DNA of 64,000 nt from Bacteroidota bacterium (GTDB lineage Bacteria > Bacteroidota > Bacteroidia > AKYH767-A > OLB10): contig JADJOZ010000004.1 of NCBI GenBank assembly GCA_016713525.1, positions 301,929-365,928 of the forward strand, in the 5' to 3' direction. Positions 39,711-49,016 of the stretch are shown piece by piece. A program made the translations under genes and the position numbers. The notes under the pieces were generated by a model. It made no database searches. It was not told where the DNA came from and saw nothing but the letters and a program-made list of their open reading frames with translations. How positions within the stretch are numbered: position 1 is the stretch's first letter; each line of letters starts with the position of its first letter.

Positions 39711-40196
39711 CTAGGAAGGATCAACCAGAAATAAAGGCTGGTCGTACTCAACCGGAGAAGAGTTATCTACCAATACCTTTACAATTTTGCCGGTAATATC
39801 GCATTCAATTTCATTGAACAACTTCATTGCTTCGATGATACAAATTACCTTGCCTTGTTTCACCTCATCACCCACATTTACATAGTTGGGTTTATCGGGA
39901 CTTGAAGAGCGGTAGAATGTACCAATCATTGGTGATTTCACCACATGAAACTTCGATTCGTCATCGGCTTTAGGAGCTACCGGAGCTGCAGGTGCTGCAG
40001 GTGCCGGAGCAGCCACAGGAGCAGGAGCGGCAACAGGAGCGGCATGCAAAACCTGTTGTGGTGCGGCCACAATTGTCTCAAAATTTCTGCTACTGTTTTT
40101 GATCGTAATTTTAAAATCCTTTTGTTCGAGACTAACCTCGCTCACACCGGCTTTTGAAACGAACTTTATAAGTTCTTCAATCTCTTTCTTGTTCAT
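39711..40196 (-). CDS. accB: Biotin carboxyl carrier protein of acetyl-CoA carboxylase
   Basis: 161 residues: an N-terminal helix pair (KEIEELIKFVSKAGVSEV), a long Ala/Pro linker with VAAPAPVAAPAPAAP repeats, and a biotinyl domain from about residue 80 with IIEAMKLFNEIE, whose Lys in E-A-M-K-L is the biotinylation site. It carries CO2 between AccC and the carboxyltransferase, whose genes are not in the window. Next to accC in the usual order. Confidence 0.96.
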   Translation of the reverse strand: MNKKEIEELIKFVSKAGVSEVSLEQKDFKITIKNSSRNFETIVAAPQQVLHAAPVAAPAPVAAPAPAAPAAPVAPKADDESKFHVVKSPMIGTFYRSSSPDKPNYVNVGDEVKQGKVICIIEAMKLFNEIECDITGKIVKVLVDNSSPVEYDQPLFLVDPS

Positions 40197-40229
40197 CAGA
40201 ATGATGTATTTGAAACAAATATAAATAAA

Positions 40230-41085
40230 TTAATTGTATGCCCAACGGATATAGACTGATCCCCAGGTAAATCCTCCGCCAAATGCGGCCAGAATGATGT
40301 TATCGCCTTTATGTAACTGATTTTCCCATTCCCACAGGCAAAGTGGAATAGTACCATTAGTGGTATTGCCATATTTTTCAATATTCAGCATTACCTTTTC
40401 ATTGCCCAATCCCATTCTGCGGGCAGTAGCATCAATTATTCTTTTGTTGGCCTGATGGGGTACTAACCAGGCTATGTCTTCAGCTTTCAATTGATTACGT
40501 TCCATGATTTCTGCCGAACGAACCGTCGCTTCTGAGTATGGAGTCAACAATTCCGGTTCCTGATTGATCAGGTTCTAAAAGTACCGCTCCGGCACCATCG
40601 CCGAAAATCACACAGGTAGTGCGATCGGTATAATCTATAATAGACGACATCTTATCGACACCAATTACTATTACTTTTTTATACTGACCGGTTTCAATAT
40701 ATTTTGATCCGGTAACCAGCGCATAAATAAAACCTGAGCAGGCGGCATTTATATCGAATCCAAAAGCATTTTTCATTCCTACCTTATCGCTCACAATATT
40801 AGCGGTAGCAGGAAATTGCATGTCGGGAGTTGTGGTAGCACAAATCACCAGTTCGATTTCTTCAGGAGCAATATTTTTCTTTTTCAATAAGCCCTGCACA
40901 GCGGCAGCAGCCATATCGGATGAACCCAAACCTTGACCTTTTAAAATGCGGCGCTCTTTAATTCCGGTTCTGGAGGTAATCCACTCATCGGTGGTATCGA
41001 CCAGTTTTTCCAGTTCCAAATTGGACAGAATATAGTCGGGTACATACCCATTCACGGCTGTAATAGCAGCTCTGGTCTTTTCCAT
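40230..41085 (-). pseudogene. fabH: Beta-ketoacyl-ACP synthase III, internal deletion of about 50 codons
   Basis: Condensing enzyme that starts fatty-acid synthesis. Present: TDEWITSRTGIKERR, the active-site Cys in NAACSGFIYAL, GDGAGAVLLEP, then WLVPHQANKRIIDATA (active-site His), EKYGNTTNGTIPLCL (active-site Asn) and AFGGGFTWGS. Between SDGS (about residue 186) and AEIMERNQL the segment that in other FabH carries the GG-loop and VFKFAV helix, about 45-55 residues, is missing and the frame changes. The join, near 40540-40550, has a short GTTC direct repeat. As written the gene could not give a working enzyme. Given its role, an assembly deletion is likely, unless another FabH exists. Confidence 0.88.
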
Positions 41086-41090
41086 AAACG

Positions 41091-42062
41091 TTATTTGGGC
41101 AATTGTTCACTCACCGGTGTGTCGGCAAGTGCTTTGGAAATTTTTTCAGCAAGGCCTGCTTCAGCAACTTCCTTTGAAAGCAAAATCATATTCTTAATAG
41201 CCTTGGCATTTGAAATACCATGGGCAATTATAACAGTTGAATTAACTCCCAATACAGGAGTTCCTCCATAATTTTCAAAATCGAAGCGATCGAAATATTC
41301 ATCATGAATACCACGTTTGCGGATCAAGGAATAGAATGATTCGGCAAGTTTCAGCATCACATTTCCGGTGAAGCCATCGCAGACAATTACATCGGCTCTG
41401 TTATTAAACATATCGCGACCTTCGAGGTTCCCGATGAAGTTAATATTCGGAGTTGTTTTTATTAACTGATGTGATTCTTTGGTAAGGATATTTCCTTTTT
41501 CATCTTCTTCACCAATGCTCATCAATCCGATTTTCGGATTGTTAATATGGTATACATTTTCGGCAAAGATGGAACCAAGAATTGCAAACTGCTGCATCAC
41601 TTCCGGTTTACAGTCGGCATTAATACCAACATCCAGAATGATTCCAACACCACCATCTTCTTTAGGAATAATAGATGAAATTGCAGGACGTAAAATTCCC
41701 TGCACCGGCTTAACGGCAAACATAGAGCCCACCATCATAGCACCGGTATTTCCGGCACTGGCAAACGCGTCAATTTTCTTCTCCTTCAGGAGATGAAAAC
41801 CAACGGCAATGCTGGAATCCGTTTTTTGCTGAAATGCTTTTGTGGGATGGTCGGCCATCCCAATCACCTGGCTGGTATTGACAAATACAAATCCACTATC
41901 ATCGGCATGATGCTGACGAAATATTTCGCGGATTTCGGATTCGTTACCAATAAGAACCAGCGTGTACCGGGGATCAAGTTCTTTCCTCGCCTGGATCGCC
42001 CCTAGGGTTGTTTCCAGTGGAGCAAAGTCCCCACCCATCATATCAATGCCAATTCTCATCAA
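41091..42062 (-). CDS. plsX: Phosphate acyltransferase PlsX
   Basis: 323 residues. MRIGIDMMGGDFAPLETTLGA at the start, MADHPTKAFQQKTDSSI, FASAGNTGAMMVG, and VIVCDGFTGNVMLKLAE are PlsX signatures. It makes acyl-phosphate from acyl-ACP for phospholipid synthesis and sits at the membrane surface. It ends 5 bp before the fabH start and follows rpmF by 41 bp, the order conserved in most bacteria. Confidence 0.97.
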   Translation of the reverse strand: MMRIGIDMMGGDFAPLETTLGAIQARKELDPRYTLVLIGNESEIREIFRQHHADDSGFVFVNTSQVIGMADHPTKAFQQKTDSSIAVGFHLLKEKKIDAFASAGNTGAMMVGSMFAVKPVQGILRPAISSIIPKEDGGVGIILDVGINADCKPEVMQQFAILGSIFAENVYHINNPKIGLMSIGEEDEKGNILTKESHQLIKTTPNINFIGNLEGRDMFNNRADVIVCDGFTGNVMLKLAESFYSLIRKRGIHDEYFDRFDFENYGGTPVLGVNSTVIIAHGISNAKAIKNMILLSKEVAEAGLAEKISKALADTPVSEQLPK

Positions 42063-42103
42063 CGGCTGTGTGTTTGAAATTAATGATTAAGCGGAGCAGT
42101 GCA

Positions 42104-42292
42104 TTAAGCAGCTGGTTGCTCCATCACCACTTTACCTTTATAATACATTTTACCATCATGCCAGTAAGCACGGTGATAAAGATGTGCTTCACCGGTAGTG
42201 GAGCAGATAGCTACTGTAGGAGCTGTAGCTTTGTAATGGGTTCTCCTTTTAGCACTCCTCGATTTGGAGTGTTTGTGTTTAGGATTTGGCAT
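42104..42292 (-). CDS. rpmF: 50S ribosomal protein L32
   Basis: 62 residues, MPNPKHKHSKSRSAKRRTHY, then the core with a single Cys in AICSTTGEAHLYHRAY and the tail KMYYKGKVVM. The four-Cys zinc ribbon is not complete, so this is a zinc-free (C-minus) form. Between yceD and plsX as is usual. Confidence 0.97.
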   Translation of the reverse strand: MPNPKHKHSKSRSAKRRTHYKATAPTVAICSTTGEAHLYHRAYWHDGKMYYKGKVVMEQPAA

Positions 42293-42325
42293 TTTAGTAC
42301 TCTTTAATTATGTTAATTCAAATAG

Positions 42326-42862
42326 TTAATTTTTATTGAAGCCCAGTTTTTTCAGTGCCTCCCACCGGGGATCTACAGGACCGTCTTCCGGTGATTCTTC
42401 TTTAATCTCATTCAACTTTGCAATAAATTCCGGATCACAGGTAGGATTTCCCGATTCATCATCAGGATGAACTACTCGCATCGGAACCTGCAAACTCAGA
42501 TAATCATAAATGTGCTGCGCTATGTTAAGGTGACTGTCACTGTGACTGATTACGATGATGTCATCTGTTTCACCAACACCCGGCTCACCAAATTTCACCA
42601 ACATCACTACAGTGGTATCCACCGGCATATCGAAGTCTTCCAGACAACGGTCGCAATTCATAAGTAAACTGCCAACCATTCTGAAAGTCAATGTTAATAC
42701 TGTCTCCGATTTGTTAAAATCAAGATCAATATGAACCCGCGCCTTCTTGATTACGGAATTCTCAAATGATTCAAAGAACTTATCATCAATATCAAACTCA
42801 TACTGATGGCTTCCTTTTGCTAAACCTGCAAATGGAATCGAATATTTGTTCAGACGATCCAC
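42326..42862 (-). CDS. yceD: YceD/DUF177 protein (23S rRNA accumulation protein family)
   Basis: 178 residues with GTG start at 42862; a -7 box lies about 35 bp upstream. The family core is the Cys motif MNCDRCLEDFDMPVDT near residue 70, followed by the acidic strand region and the C-terminal FIAKLNEIKEESPEDGPVDPRW, KKLGF. It is implicated in 23S rRNA processing (family knowledge). First gene of the rpmF-plsX-fabH-accBC operon. Confidence 0.9.
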   Translation of the reverse strand: MDRLNKYSIPFAGLAKGSHQYEFDIDDKFFESFENSVIKKARVHIDLDFNKSETVLTLTFRMVGSLLMNCDRCLEDFDMPVDTTVVMLVKFGEPGVGETDDIIVISHSDSHLNIAQHIYDYLSLQVPMRVVHPDDESGNPTCDPEFIAKLNEIKEESPEDGPVDPRWEALKKLGFNKN

Positions 42863-42896
42863 TACTTTATCGTTATTTAAGCTTTAGGAAAGTGGG

Positions 42897-42904
42897 CAAA
42901 GGTA
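42897..42904 (-). promoter_or_regulatory. -7 box (TACCTTTG) of the yceD-to-accC operon
   Basis: An exact TAnnTTTG match on the minus strand, placed to start transcription near 42890. TTTTTTGG lies upstream with a 17-base gap from its TTG, slightly short of the 19-20 seen at other promoters here. Confidence 0.55.
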
Positions 42905-43025
42905 CGAAAAATCAATGAATCCAAAAAACCTGATGCATAGCTATCCCTTGAAAATTTCACATAATATTGAAAATCATCAGGTTAAATCGATTGCCGAATT
43001 TCAAATTTTTACTACTATCTAATTA

Positions 43026-44756
43026 TCAATGACTTACCATCAACTTTTGGTGATGCCGGGAGTTATTGGTTTCGTAAGTAATAAGGTATGCACCGCTGCT
43101 TAGTTGGGACGCATCTATAAAGTAGCGATTATCAACACCATTCATATGACCTTCAAAAACTACCATAACTTGCTGACCGGTTGCATTTTGTATTGAAATA
43201 CGAATTTTCTCTCCCTGCTTCCCGGTTACCGGCAGACAGGTTATTGCGTTTGCCGGATTAGGGAAAGGAGCCTTTGGCAGGATGTCCAAATTTTGGTCAC
43301 CAATACCAACTGAACCCAAAACTTTAAATTTCCAGTAACCATCGGGAGCGGGCATTGGGCGTACTTGTTGCTTACCAGAAACAGCAACTCCTTCTACATA
43401 ATAATAAATGGTAGTCCCAACCGCCTGAGGAGGAATAGCTCCTATCTGATAATCAGGATTACTTGATTGTATCATGGATACCTGAATATATGGCTGTGTG
43501 GTGTCGGTTCTGTAATAAAGAGTAGCTGTTGCAATTCCACTCCGGTGCTTCATGTAAGCCTGAACGCTGTAGGGATTCACATCATCATAAGTATCAGGCA
43601 ATGGTTGATGGCTTATCAGCAACGGATCCGAAGTACCTATTTCTTTGGTGATGCAATGCAATGCACCCAATGCGCCTATGCTGGCAAGTGAATTTATCCC
43701 AACCACATTGTATCCCGGCAAGGCCTCCCTGTAAATTTGAAGTGCAGTAGTGTCAGCAGGAATTCCATAGGTAGGAACAATGATTGTTTTATTGATGAAG
43801 GAAGAATTAGTATAGGTAAAATAATCACCCGTAGTATTAGGATATTGTCCGTTATCGGCCGGCATTGGAATGCGGACCACTTTATAGGGAGTGCCATAAA
43901 CAGAGTTGAAATTGCTGATTACATAGAGTAAATTCGCTTCAATCTGTGGCCCATCGGCAACTCCTGCTGGATACTCGCCCATGAGTATAGTTTCCTCATC
44001 AAGCAATTTCATGTGCATATCAATATGATGAATAACATCATAAGGCAGTTTATCCATTTTAATGTAACGGTTTATTCCCATAAAACGATTCATGATGGTA
44101 TCTATCTGAGGTTCTGTTTTAGTGGGATTTTCATCAAGAATCAACTTCGATGAAAATCCGGTTCCAAATCCATCAGTCATAAAATTTCCTCCGGTATGAA
44201 TGAGATTCCAGGGATTTACGGAAGTCTCATAAAATGGGGTATTTAACTGGGTGGCTAAAGCTGCCGGAATGGCATCATCGAGTGGACGGGGCCGGTTGTA
44301 AATCCAGTCGACCGTAATAAGCGTATCTACTTCATTGGTATAAGCACTCCATAGCCCGTAATCGCGACTCCAAACGCTGTTGTAGGGCACTTGCAGACAT
44401 GTAACATTAACGGTATCAATATTATACGAAGCCAAATAGTTTATTACGGTAGTAGCATTTGAGCAAATAATGTAAACCCTGGTTTCTTCTTTAGCATATC
44501 TCACAATCTCTTTAAGCATGCTTTGGTAGGATGTCCATGTTATGGTAAAACCTTGTAATTCTTCCCATTCAGCAATGGTACGAACCGGTGATGCCGGCGG
44601 TGTTGTAATTGCATTAGGAGATGCTGTCCGGCTACCAAAATATGCGGGTGCTGCAATTCTTTCAGCAGGTGTAAGTATATGGGGTAGTTGCTGTGCCTGT
44701 GACTCAATTACAGCTGAAATCAGCAACAGGATTATTAAGAAATTTTTGCACTTCAT
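43026..44756 (-). CDS. T9SS-exported peptidyl-arginine deiminase-like protein (PPAD type)
   Basis: 576 residues: signal peptide (to about 21, SQAQ), a guanidino-group-modifying (agmatine deiminase/PPAD) catalytic domain at about 60-400, an Ig-like domain at about 400-490, and a T9SS type A domain at the end (FPNPANAITCLPVTG, SSGAYLITYETNN). Catalytic residues can be read off: Asp132 in WSRDYG, His244-x-Asp246, Asn317 in YTNSSF and Cys368 in GALHCITKEIG, plus Arg155 and Arg157 in YNRPRP. That set, with its spacing, parallels the residues reported for Porphyromonas gingivalis PPAD (D130, R152, R154, H236, D238, N297, C351). So it may citrullinate C-terminal arginines of exported proteins. Agmatine deiminase is the alternative but does not fit export and the R-x-R pair. 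Confidence 0.82.
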   Translation of the reverse strand: MKCKNFLIILLLISAVIESQAQQLPHILTPAERIAAPAYFGSRTASPNAITTPPASPVRTIAEWEELQGFTITWTSYQSMLKEIVRYAKEETRVYIICSNATTVINYLASYNIDTVNVTCLQVPYNSVWSRDYGLWSAYTNEVDTLITVDWIYNRPRPLDDAIPAALATQLNTPFYETSVNPWNLIHTGGNFMTDGFGTGFSSKLILDENPTKTEPQIDTIMNRFMGINRYIKMDKLPYDVIHHIDMHMKLLDEETILMGEYPAGVADGPQIEANLLYVISNFNSVYGTPYKVVRIPMPADNGQYPNTTGDYFTYTNSSFINKTIIVPTYGIPADTTALQIYREALPGYNVVGINSLASIGALGALHCITKEIGTSDPLLISHQPLPDTYDDVNPYSVQAYMKHRSGIATATLYYRTDTTQPYIQVSMIQSSNPDYQIGAIPPQAVGTTIYYYVEGVAVSGKQQVRPMPAPDGYWKFKVLGSVGIGDQNLDILPKAPFPNPANAITCLPVTGKQGEKIRISIQNATGQQVMVVFEGHMNGVDNRYFIDASQLSSGAYLITYETNNSRHHQKLMVSH

Positions 44757-44957
44757 TGGGTTTGGTTTGATGCCACTAAGATAATCATCCCTTGGGCATG
44801 AACAGCCGGAATTTTATAAATCTCATTAAAATCCATCAATTTATCGATCCCAGGGCTCTTTCTCCTTTAAAAAGCATGACAACCTGACTAATAGCACTTT
44901 GTACCCTCAAAACAAGGTTGTTTGCGGAAATTTTTTAGATATAACCCTATTTATTTC

Positions 44958-44965
44958 TAATTTTG
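44958..44965 (+). promoter_or_regulatory. -7 box (TAATTTTG) before the glycosylphosphotransferase gene
   Basis: Exact TAnnTTTG match, giving a leader of about 30 nt to the TTG start at 45002. The nearest TTTG upstream is 33 bases away, too far, so the -33 side is not supported. Confidence 0.4.
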
Positions 44966-45001
44966 AAGGCTCAGAACACAGACTTAGAGGGTGCCTAAAT
45001 T

Positions 45002-46372
45002 TTGACCAGATATTCACAATACATAAAGCGAATCAATATCTTCAGTGATTTTCTGATTCTGAATCTCTGTTATATTGGAATGTATTACTATAAGCTGGAA
45101 GCCTATCATCCACCTTTTACATTCATGCTTTTCTATATCAATTTCGCATGGTTGTTTGCTACTTCCATTATTAAACCATACGACATCAGTCGTACATCAA
45201 CTTTTTATATTGTACTCCGTTCGTTTTTAATGCTGATGGCAATGCATGTTTTGCTGGTTTGCGCATACTACGTGTTTGAACAATCGCAGCGATATTCCCG
45301 GGAATTTCTGGCGCTCTTTTACCTGTCAATTTTTGTATGCATGTTTGTTTATCGATTGCTGTTCCATTATGCAATTAAGCTTGCGCGGAAGCGAGGCATG
45401 AACTACCGTAATATTGTTATAATTACACAAAAAGACAATCCGATTCAGGTTCAGGATATTCTTGATTCACGACCCGAATATGGTTATAGAATCCGGAAGA
45501 TTATTAATGACAACACGCAATTTGATACCGATTATCATGAAGAACTTAAACAATATTGTTTAACCAATAATATTCATGAGATATTTTATTCCATCTCCCT
45601 GATCAAGCACGATACTCTTGCTGATCTTATGGTATTTGCAGAGGAAAATCTGATCAGGGTGAGGTTGATTGCCGATTTCAAATGGGTGACTGTCCGTGAT
45701 CTTGAGCTTGAAAAAATTGGTACTGTTCCGATTCTGAAAGTGCATACCACACCACTTGATAATTGGGATGCGCAACTGATCAAACGGATATTTGATATTG
45801 TATTTTCTTCTTTAGTAATAGTTTTTTTGCTAAGCTGGTTATTGCCAATCATAGCTATAATTATTAAGCTCGATTCAAAAGGGCCTGCCTTTTTTAAACA
45901 ACGCAGAACGGGTCGCGATAATCAATGGTTTTGGTGCTTCAAACTAAGAACCATGCATCTGAATGATGAAAGTGACACGCTTCAGGCGACAGCAAATGAC
46001 AAACGTATTACAAGAGTAGGAAAATTCCTTCGTAAATCGAGTCTCGATGAATTACCGCAGTTTTTCAATGTATTGATTGGCGATATGTCAGTTGTTGGTC
46101 CCCGACCACACATGCTAAAGCATACGGCAGATTTTTCAGCTGAACTGGATAATTTTATGGCCCGGCACAAAATTAAGCCAGGAATAACGGGTTTAGCTCA
46201 ATCGAAAGGATACCGGGGCGAAACCAGTGCGTTTGAAATGAAGAAAAACAGAGTGAAGCTGGATCTGTTTTATATCAATAACTGGACTTTTATATTTGAT
46301 CTGAAAATTATTTTTAATACCATCATCAGTATTATCAGACAAGACAGTGAGCCGGGAAAATTAATGGATTAA
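45002..46372 (+). CDS. Polyprenyl glycosylphosphotransferase (WcaJ/WbaP type)
   Basis: 456 residues from TTG at 45002. Four N-terminal hydrophobic helices (about 15-125), a Rossmann-like CoA-binding-type middle region (NIVIITQKDNPIQVQDIL), a membrane re-entrant helix near 265-290, and the bacterial sugar transferase domain: KLDSKGPAFFKQRRTGRDN, FKLRTMHLN, RVGKFLRKSSLDELPQFFNV, GDMSVVGPRPHM and KPGITGLAQ. It moves a sugar-1-phosphate onto undecaprenyl phosphate to start a surface polysaccharide. No other polysaccharide genes are adjacent, so it is an orphan initiating enzyme here. Confidence 0.93.
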   Translation: MTRYSQYIKRINIFSDFLILNLCYIGMYYYKLEAYHPPFTFMLFYINFAWLFATSIIKPYDISRTSTFYIVLRSFLMLMAMHVLLVCAYYVFEQSQRYSREFLALFYLSIFVCMFVYRLLFHYAIKLARKRGMNYRNIVIITQKDNPIQVQDILDSRPEYGYRIRKIINDNTQFDTDYHEELKQYCLTNNIHEIFYSISLIKHDTLADLMVFAEENLIRVRLIADFKWVTVRDLELEKIGTVPILKVHTTPLDNWDAQLIKRIFDIVFSSLVIVFLLSWLLPIIAIIIKLDSKGPAFFKQRRTGRDNQWFWCFKLRTMHLNDESDTLQATANDKRITRVGKFLRKSSLDELPQFFNVLIGDMSVVGPRPHMLKHTADFSAELDNFMARHKIKPGITGLAQSKGYRGETSAFEMKKNRVKLDLFYINNWTFIFDLKIIFNTIISIIRQDSEPGKLMD

Positions 46373-46425
46373 CCGGCATACGGTTAAAATTTAAATCTGA
46401 TTAATTGCTTGCTAAATTAATTTCT

Positions 46426-47805
46426 TCAGATACTACTTTTTCCCTGCACCAGATTATTCGGTATTCTGATGCTGAATGTGGCTCCTTCACCGGGCCTTGA
46501 TGCTATTGTAACACCACCATTCCAGGTCTCAGCAATTTTTCTTGACACCGGCAATCCCACGCCCATTGTTTCCAGGGTATCTCTTGGCTGCAGTGTTTGA
46601 AAAATAATAAATATTTTTTCATGGAAAGAAGAATCGATTCCAGGTCCGTTATCAGTAACATCAATAAAATATTCCGATCCAGCAAACCGACCGCAAATCG
46701 CAATTTTTTTAATGTGCTTATCATTAAATAAAACTGCATTTTTTAGTAAAGCCGCAACCACCTTAGCGAAGTGTTTCTGATCAATAAAAAGCAATGGGAA
46801 ATGACCGTAAATGGAAATCTCTACATCATGTGATTTAAAGGCAAGGGCTTGTTTTTGAATGATAACTTCAGGATTAAAAATTGCAGGCACACTAACAGAA
46901 TCTGATACAGTTGAATATTCCAGCAAAGCATCCAACAACTGATCCATTCTGTTCACTCTGCTTTTAATCAGATTAAAGAATTCCTGTGTTTGTTCTCCTT
47001 TGAATTGCTGCTCTTCATCTTCAATAAATCCTGTCAAACTTCCGATTGCACGAAGAGGTGCTTTTAAATCATGTGCTGCGACAGAAGCAAACTTTCTAAG
47101 TTCAGCATTTGTTTTCTCTAAGTTGTGTGCATAAGAATTCAGTAATTCATTCTTTTCCTCCAGAATCCTGTTTTTCTATTCTAAAAGAATACGTTTCTTA
47201 TCAAGATCCTGAATTACTTCGTTTTTATTGCTTTGCAAATAGTTCCCCTGAACTGCAATAAGGACAAATGACATAATTGCATTAATGAGAAAATCCTCGT
47301 TAATTAAAGTGATATCATTCTTAAAAAAACTGAAGCTGGTCCAGTCGGTGAAAGTAGAAACAATAAACAGGTAGGCAACATGTGCTATAACAAAAATAGT
47401 AAATGCCTTCCCCGACTTTCTTCCAAGTAACATGTAAGCATACAAAATAATAACTCCAAAATAAAGAGTTCCGGCTGTACGAATACCACCACAGGAATAA
47501 GAAACCAGATGCAATAAAGCCACAGCTGAACAAAGCATAACCAAATATGCTTTTCTTAAGCCGGCAGGACTTTTAATGTTGTAGAAATTAAATATCATTA
47601 CCATGCATAACGAAAGAATCATCCATGGCAGGTATCCGGCATTAACTATGGTGAGAAGCATCTTGGCTGAAACACCAATACAAACGAATGCTCCTGTAAA
47701 TGAGAAAATACGAAAAAGCACAAACTGTTGCCTTGACACCGGTTGATCTTCCGGAATCAGGTTATACAAATTCTTCCTGGTAAGAAGTGCAAAGAAGTTC
47801 TTCAT
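46426..47805 (-). CDS. Membrane sensor histidine kinase with an in-frame amber codon
   Basis: One frame from ATG 47805 to 46426 with TAG at 47176-47178. N-terminal piece: about six hydrophobic helices (residues 25-195). After the TAG the frame continues as KNRILEEKNELL, then the phosphoacceptor box FASVAAHDLKAPLRAIGS (His at 47071-47073), the SRVNRMDQLLDALLEYS helix, and HATPase motifs LLKNAVLFND, DNGPGID and MGVGLPVSRK. A CAG-to-TAG change would explain the stop, since the surrounding coiled coil is Gln/Glu/Lys-rich. It starts 4 bp after the REC-kinase gene, so it is the third gene of a kinase operon. Confidence 0.75.
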
Positions 47806-47809
47806 TGGT

Positions 47810-48943
47810 TTATGAAGATTTCATTACCGGATAACTGAAGCAAAACGAAATCAACGATGGATCATTACTTTCAATCCATATTTTCTGACCCATATCATCA
47901 ACAATCTTTTTAACAACGGCAAGGCCCACGCCGGTAGTTTCTTTTTCATCTTTTGATTTCAAAGTTGCAAACAACTCGAATACCTTATCATAATACTGTG
48001 GTTTGATACCGGGTCCATTATCGGAAACCTTAAAAACAATTCCATCACCTTGATGGTTAGCAGTTACAGTTATAACACCATTTTCAGGGTCATGATGATG
48101 TATAACAGCATTACTGATAAGATTATGAAATATCTTATAAAATTTAATCTGACTACCTTTAATCACGGGCAATTCCTTAGCTTCAAGTGCAAATCCTTTC
48201 GGAGGAGCAATAGCTTCAAAAATTCCATGAACCATTTGCGCAATGTCCAAAGGAGCATCTTCATCAGTGATTCTTCCGATTCGTGAATATTCCATTACAC
48301 CATCCAGTAAACTCGACATTCTGTTGACTCTGCTTCTCATCAATGAAATATTCTCTGCAGTATTTGCATCGGCATTGCTACCCAAAGCATCCGCTATCCA
48401 ATTGCACAGATTATCGATGGCACGAATAGGTGCTTTTAAATCGTACGATACAATATAAACAAATTGCTCTAACTGTGACTTAATTTGCTCATACCAGGCT
48501 TTCATTAATCCCAAATCATTCTGCAACCTGTACATTCTTTCATATGCTGCAACTTTATACTTGGTTTCATCCAGATTCAATGGCTTGCCCAGACAATCAA
48601 TAGTACCTTCTTCAAATTCATCGAGTGAAGGGCGTTCACTTTTACTTACAGCAGAAACAAATATAATGGGAATGTGTCGGGTTTTTTTATTGGAACGAAG
48701 TAATCTTGCAACTTCTACTCCATCAATATCCGGCATTTGGATATCCAGCAATACAAGTGCGATTTCTTCTTTAATTGCAATCCTAAGTGCCTCATTGCCT
48801 CCGGAAGCTTTTATGATATGTCTGTCATCGCGCTCCAGAATACTTTCAAGCGTCAATAAATTCTCAGGTCTGTCGTCGACAAGCAGCAGATTTAATACCT
48901 GCTTTTGTATAACATTTTTTACGAGTGATGATTGAAGTTCCAT
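47810..48943 (-). CDS. REC domain-histidine-kinase-like protein with Tyr replacing the phospho-His
   Basis: 377 residues. Receiver domain at 15-135 with the DD pair (VDDRPEN), phosphoacceptor Asp67 in LLDIQMPDIDG, Ser/Thr and Lys120 (LGKPLN). Then a DHp-like helix FVYIVSYDLKAPIRAIDN, in which the usual S/A-H-D-L-K-A-P box has Tyr167 (TAC at 48443-48445) in place of His, and HATPase motifs ISNAVIHHHD, DNGPGIK and GVGLAVVKK. No transmembrane helix, so cytosolic. It may be a degenerate kinase that works through a partner, or a C-to-T change at one codon. Middle gene of the three-kinase block. Confidence 0.85.
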   Translation of the reverse strand: MELQSSLVKNVIQKQVLNLLLVDDRPENLLTLESILERDDRHIIKASGGNEALRIAIKEEIALVLLDIQMPDIDGVEVARLLRSNKKTRHIPIIFVSAVSKSERPSLDEFEEGTIDCLGKPLNLDETKYKVAAYERMYRLQNDLGLMKAWYEQIKSQLEQFVYIVSYDLKAPIRAIDNLCNWIADALGSNADANTAENISLMRSRVNRMSSLLDGVMEYSRIGRITDEDAPLDIAQMVHGIFEAIAPPKGFALEAKELPVIKGSQIKFYKIFHNLISNAVIHHHDPENGVITVTANHQGDGIVFKVSDNGPGIKPQYYDKVFELFATLKSKDEKETTGVGLAVVKKIVDDMGQKIWIESNDPSLISFCFSYPVMKSS

Positions 48944-48961
48944 TTGGCAGAGGAGGGAGAT

Positions 48962-49016
48962 GAATTAAGGATTAAGGATTAAGGATTATGAATTAAGGAT
49001 TGAGGATTAAGGATTA
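48962..49016. repeat. Tandem heptamer repeat GGATTAA/GAATTAA overlapping a stop codon
   Basis: Seven to eight imperfect copies of a GGATTAA-like 7-mer fill the gap between two kinase genes and run over the stop codon of the upstream one (its last codons CTT AAT CCT TAA are repeat units). A related run lies at 26465-26520. Confidence 0.75.
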
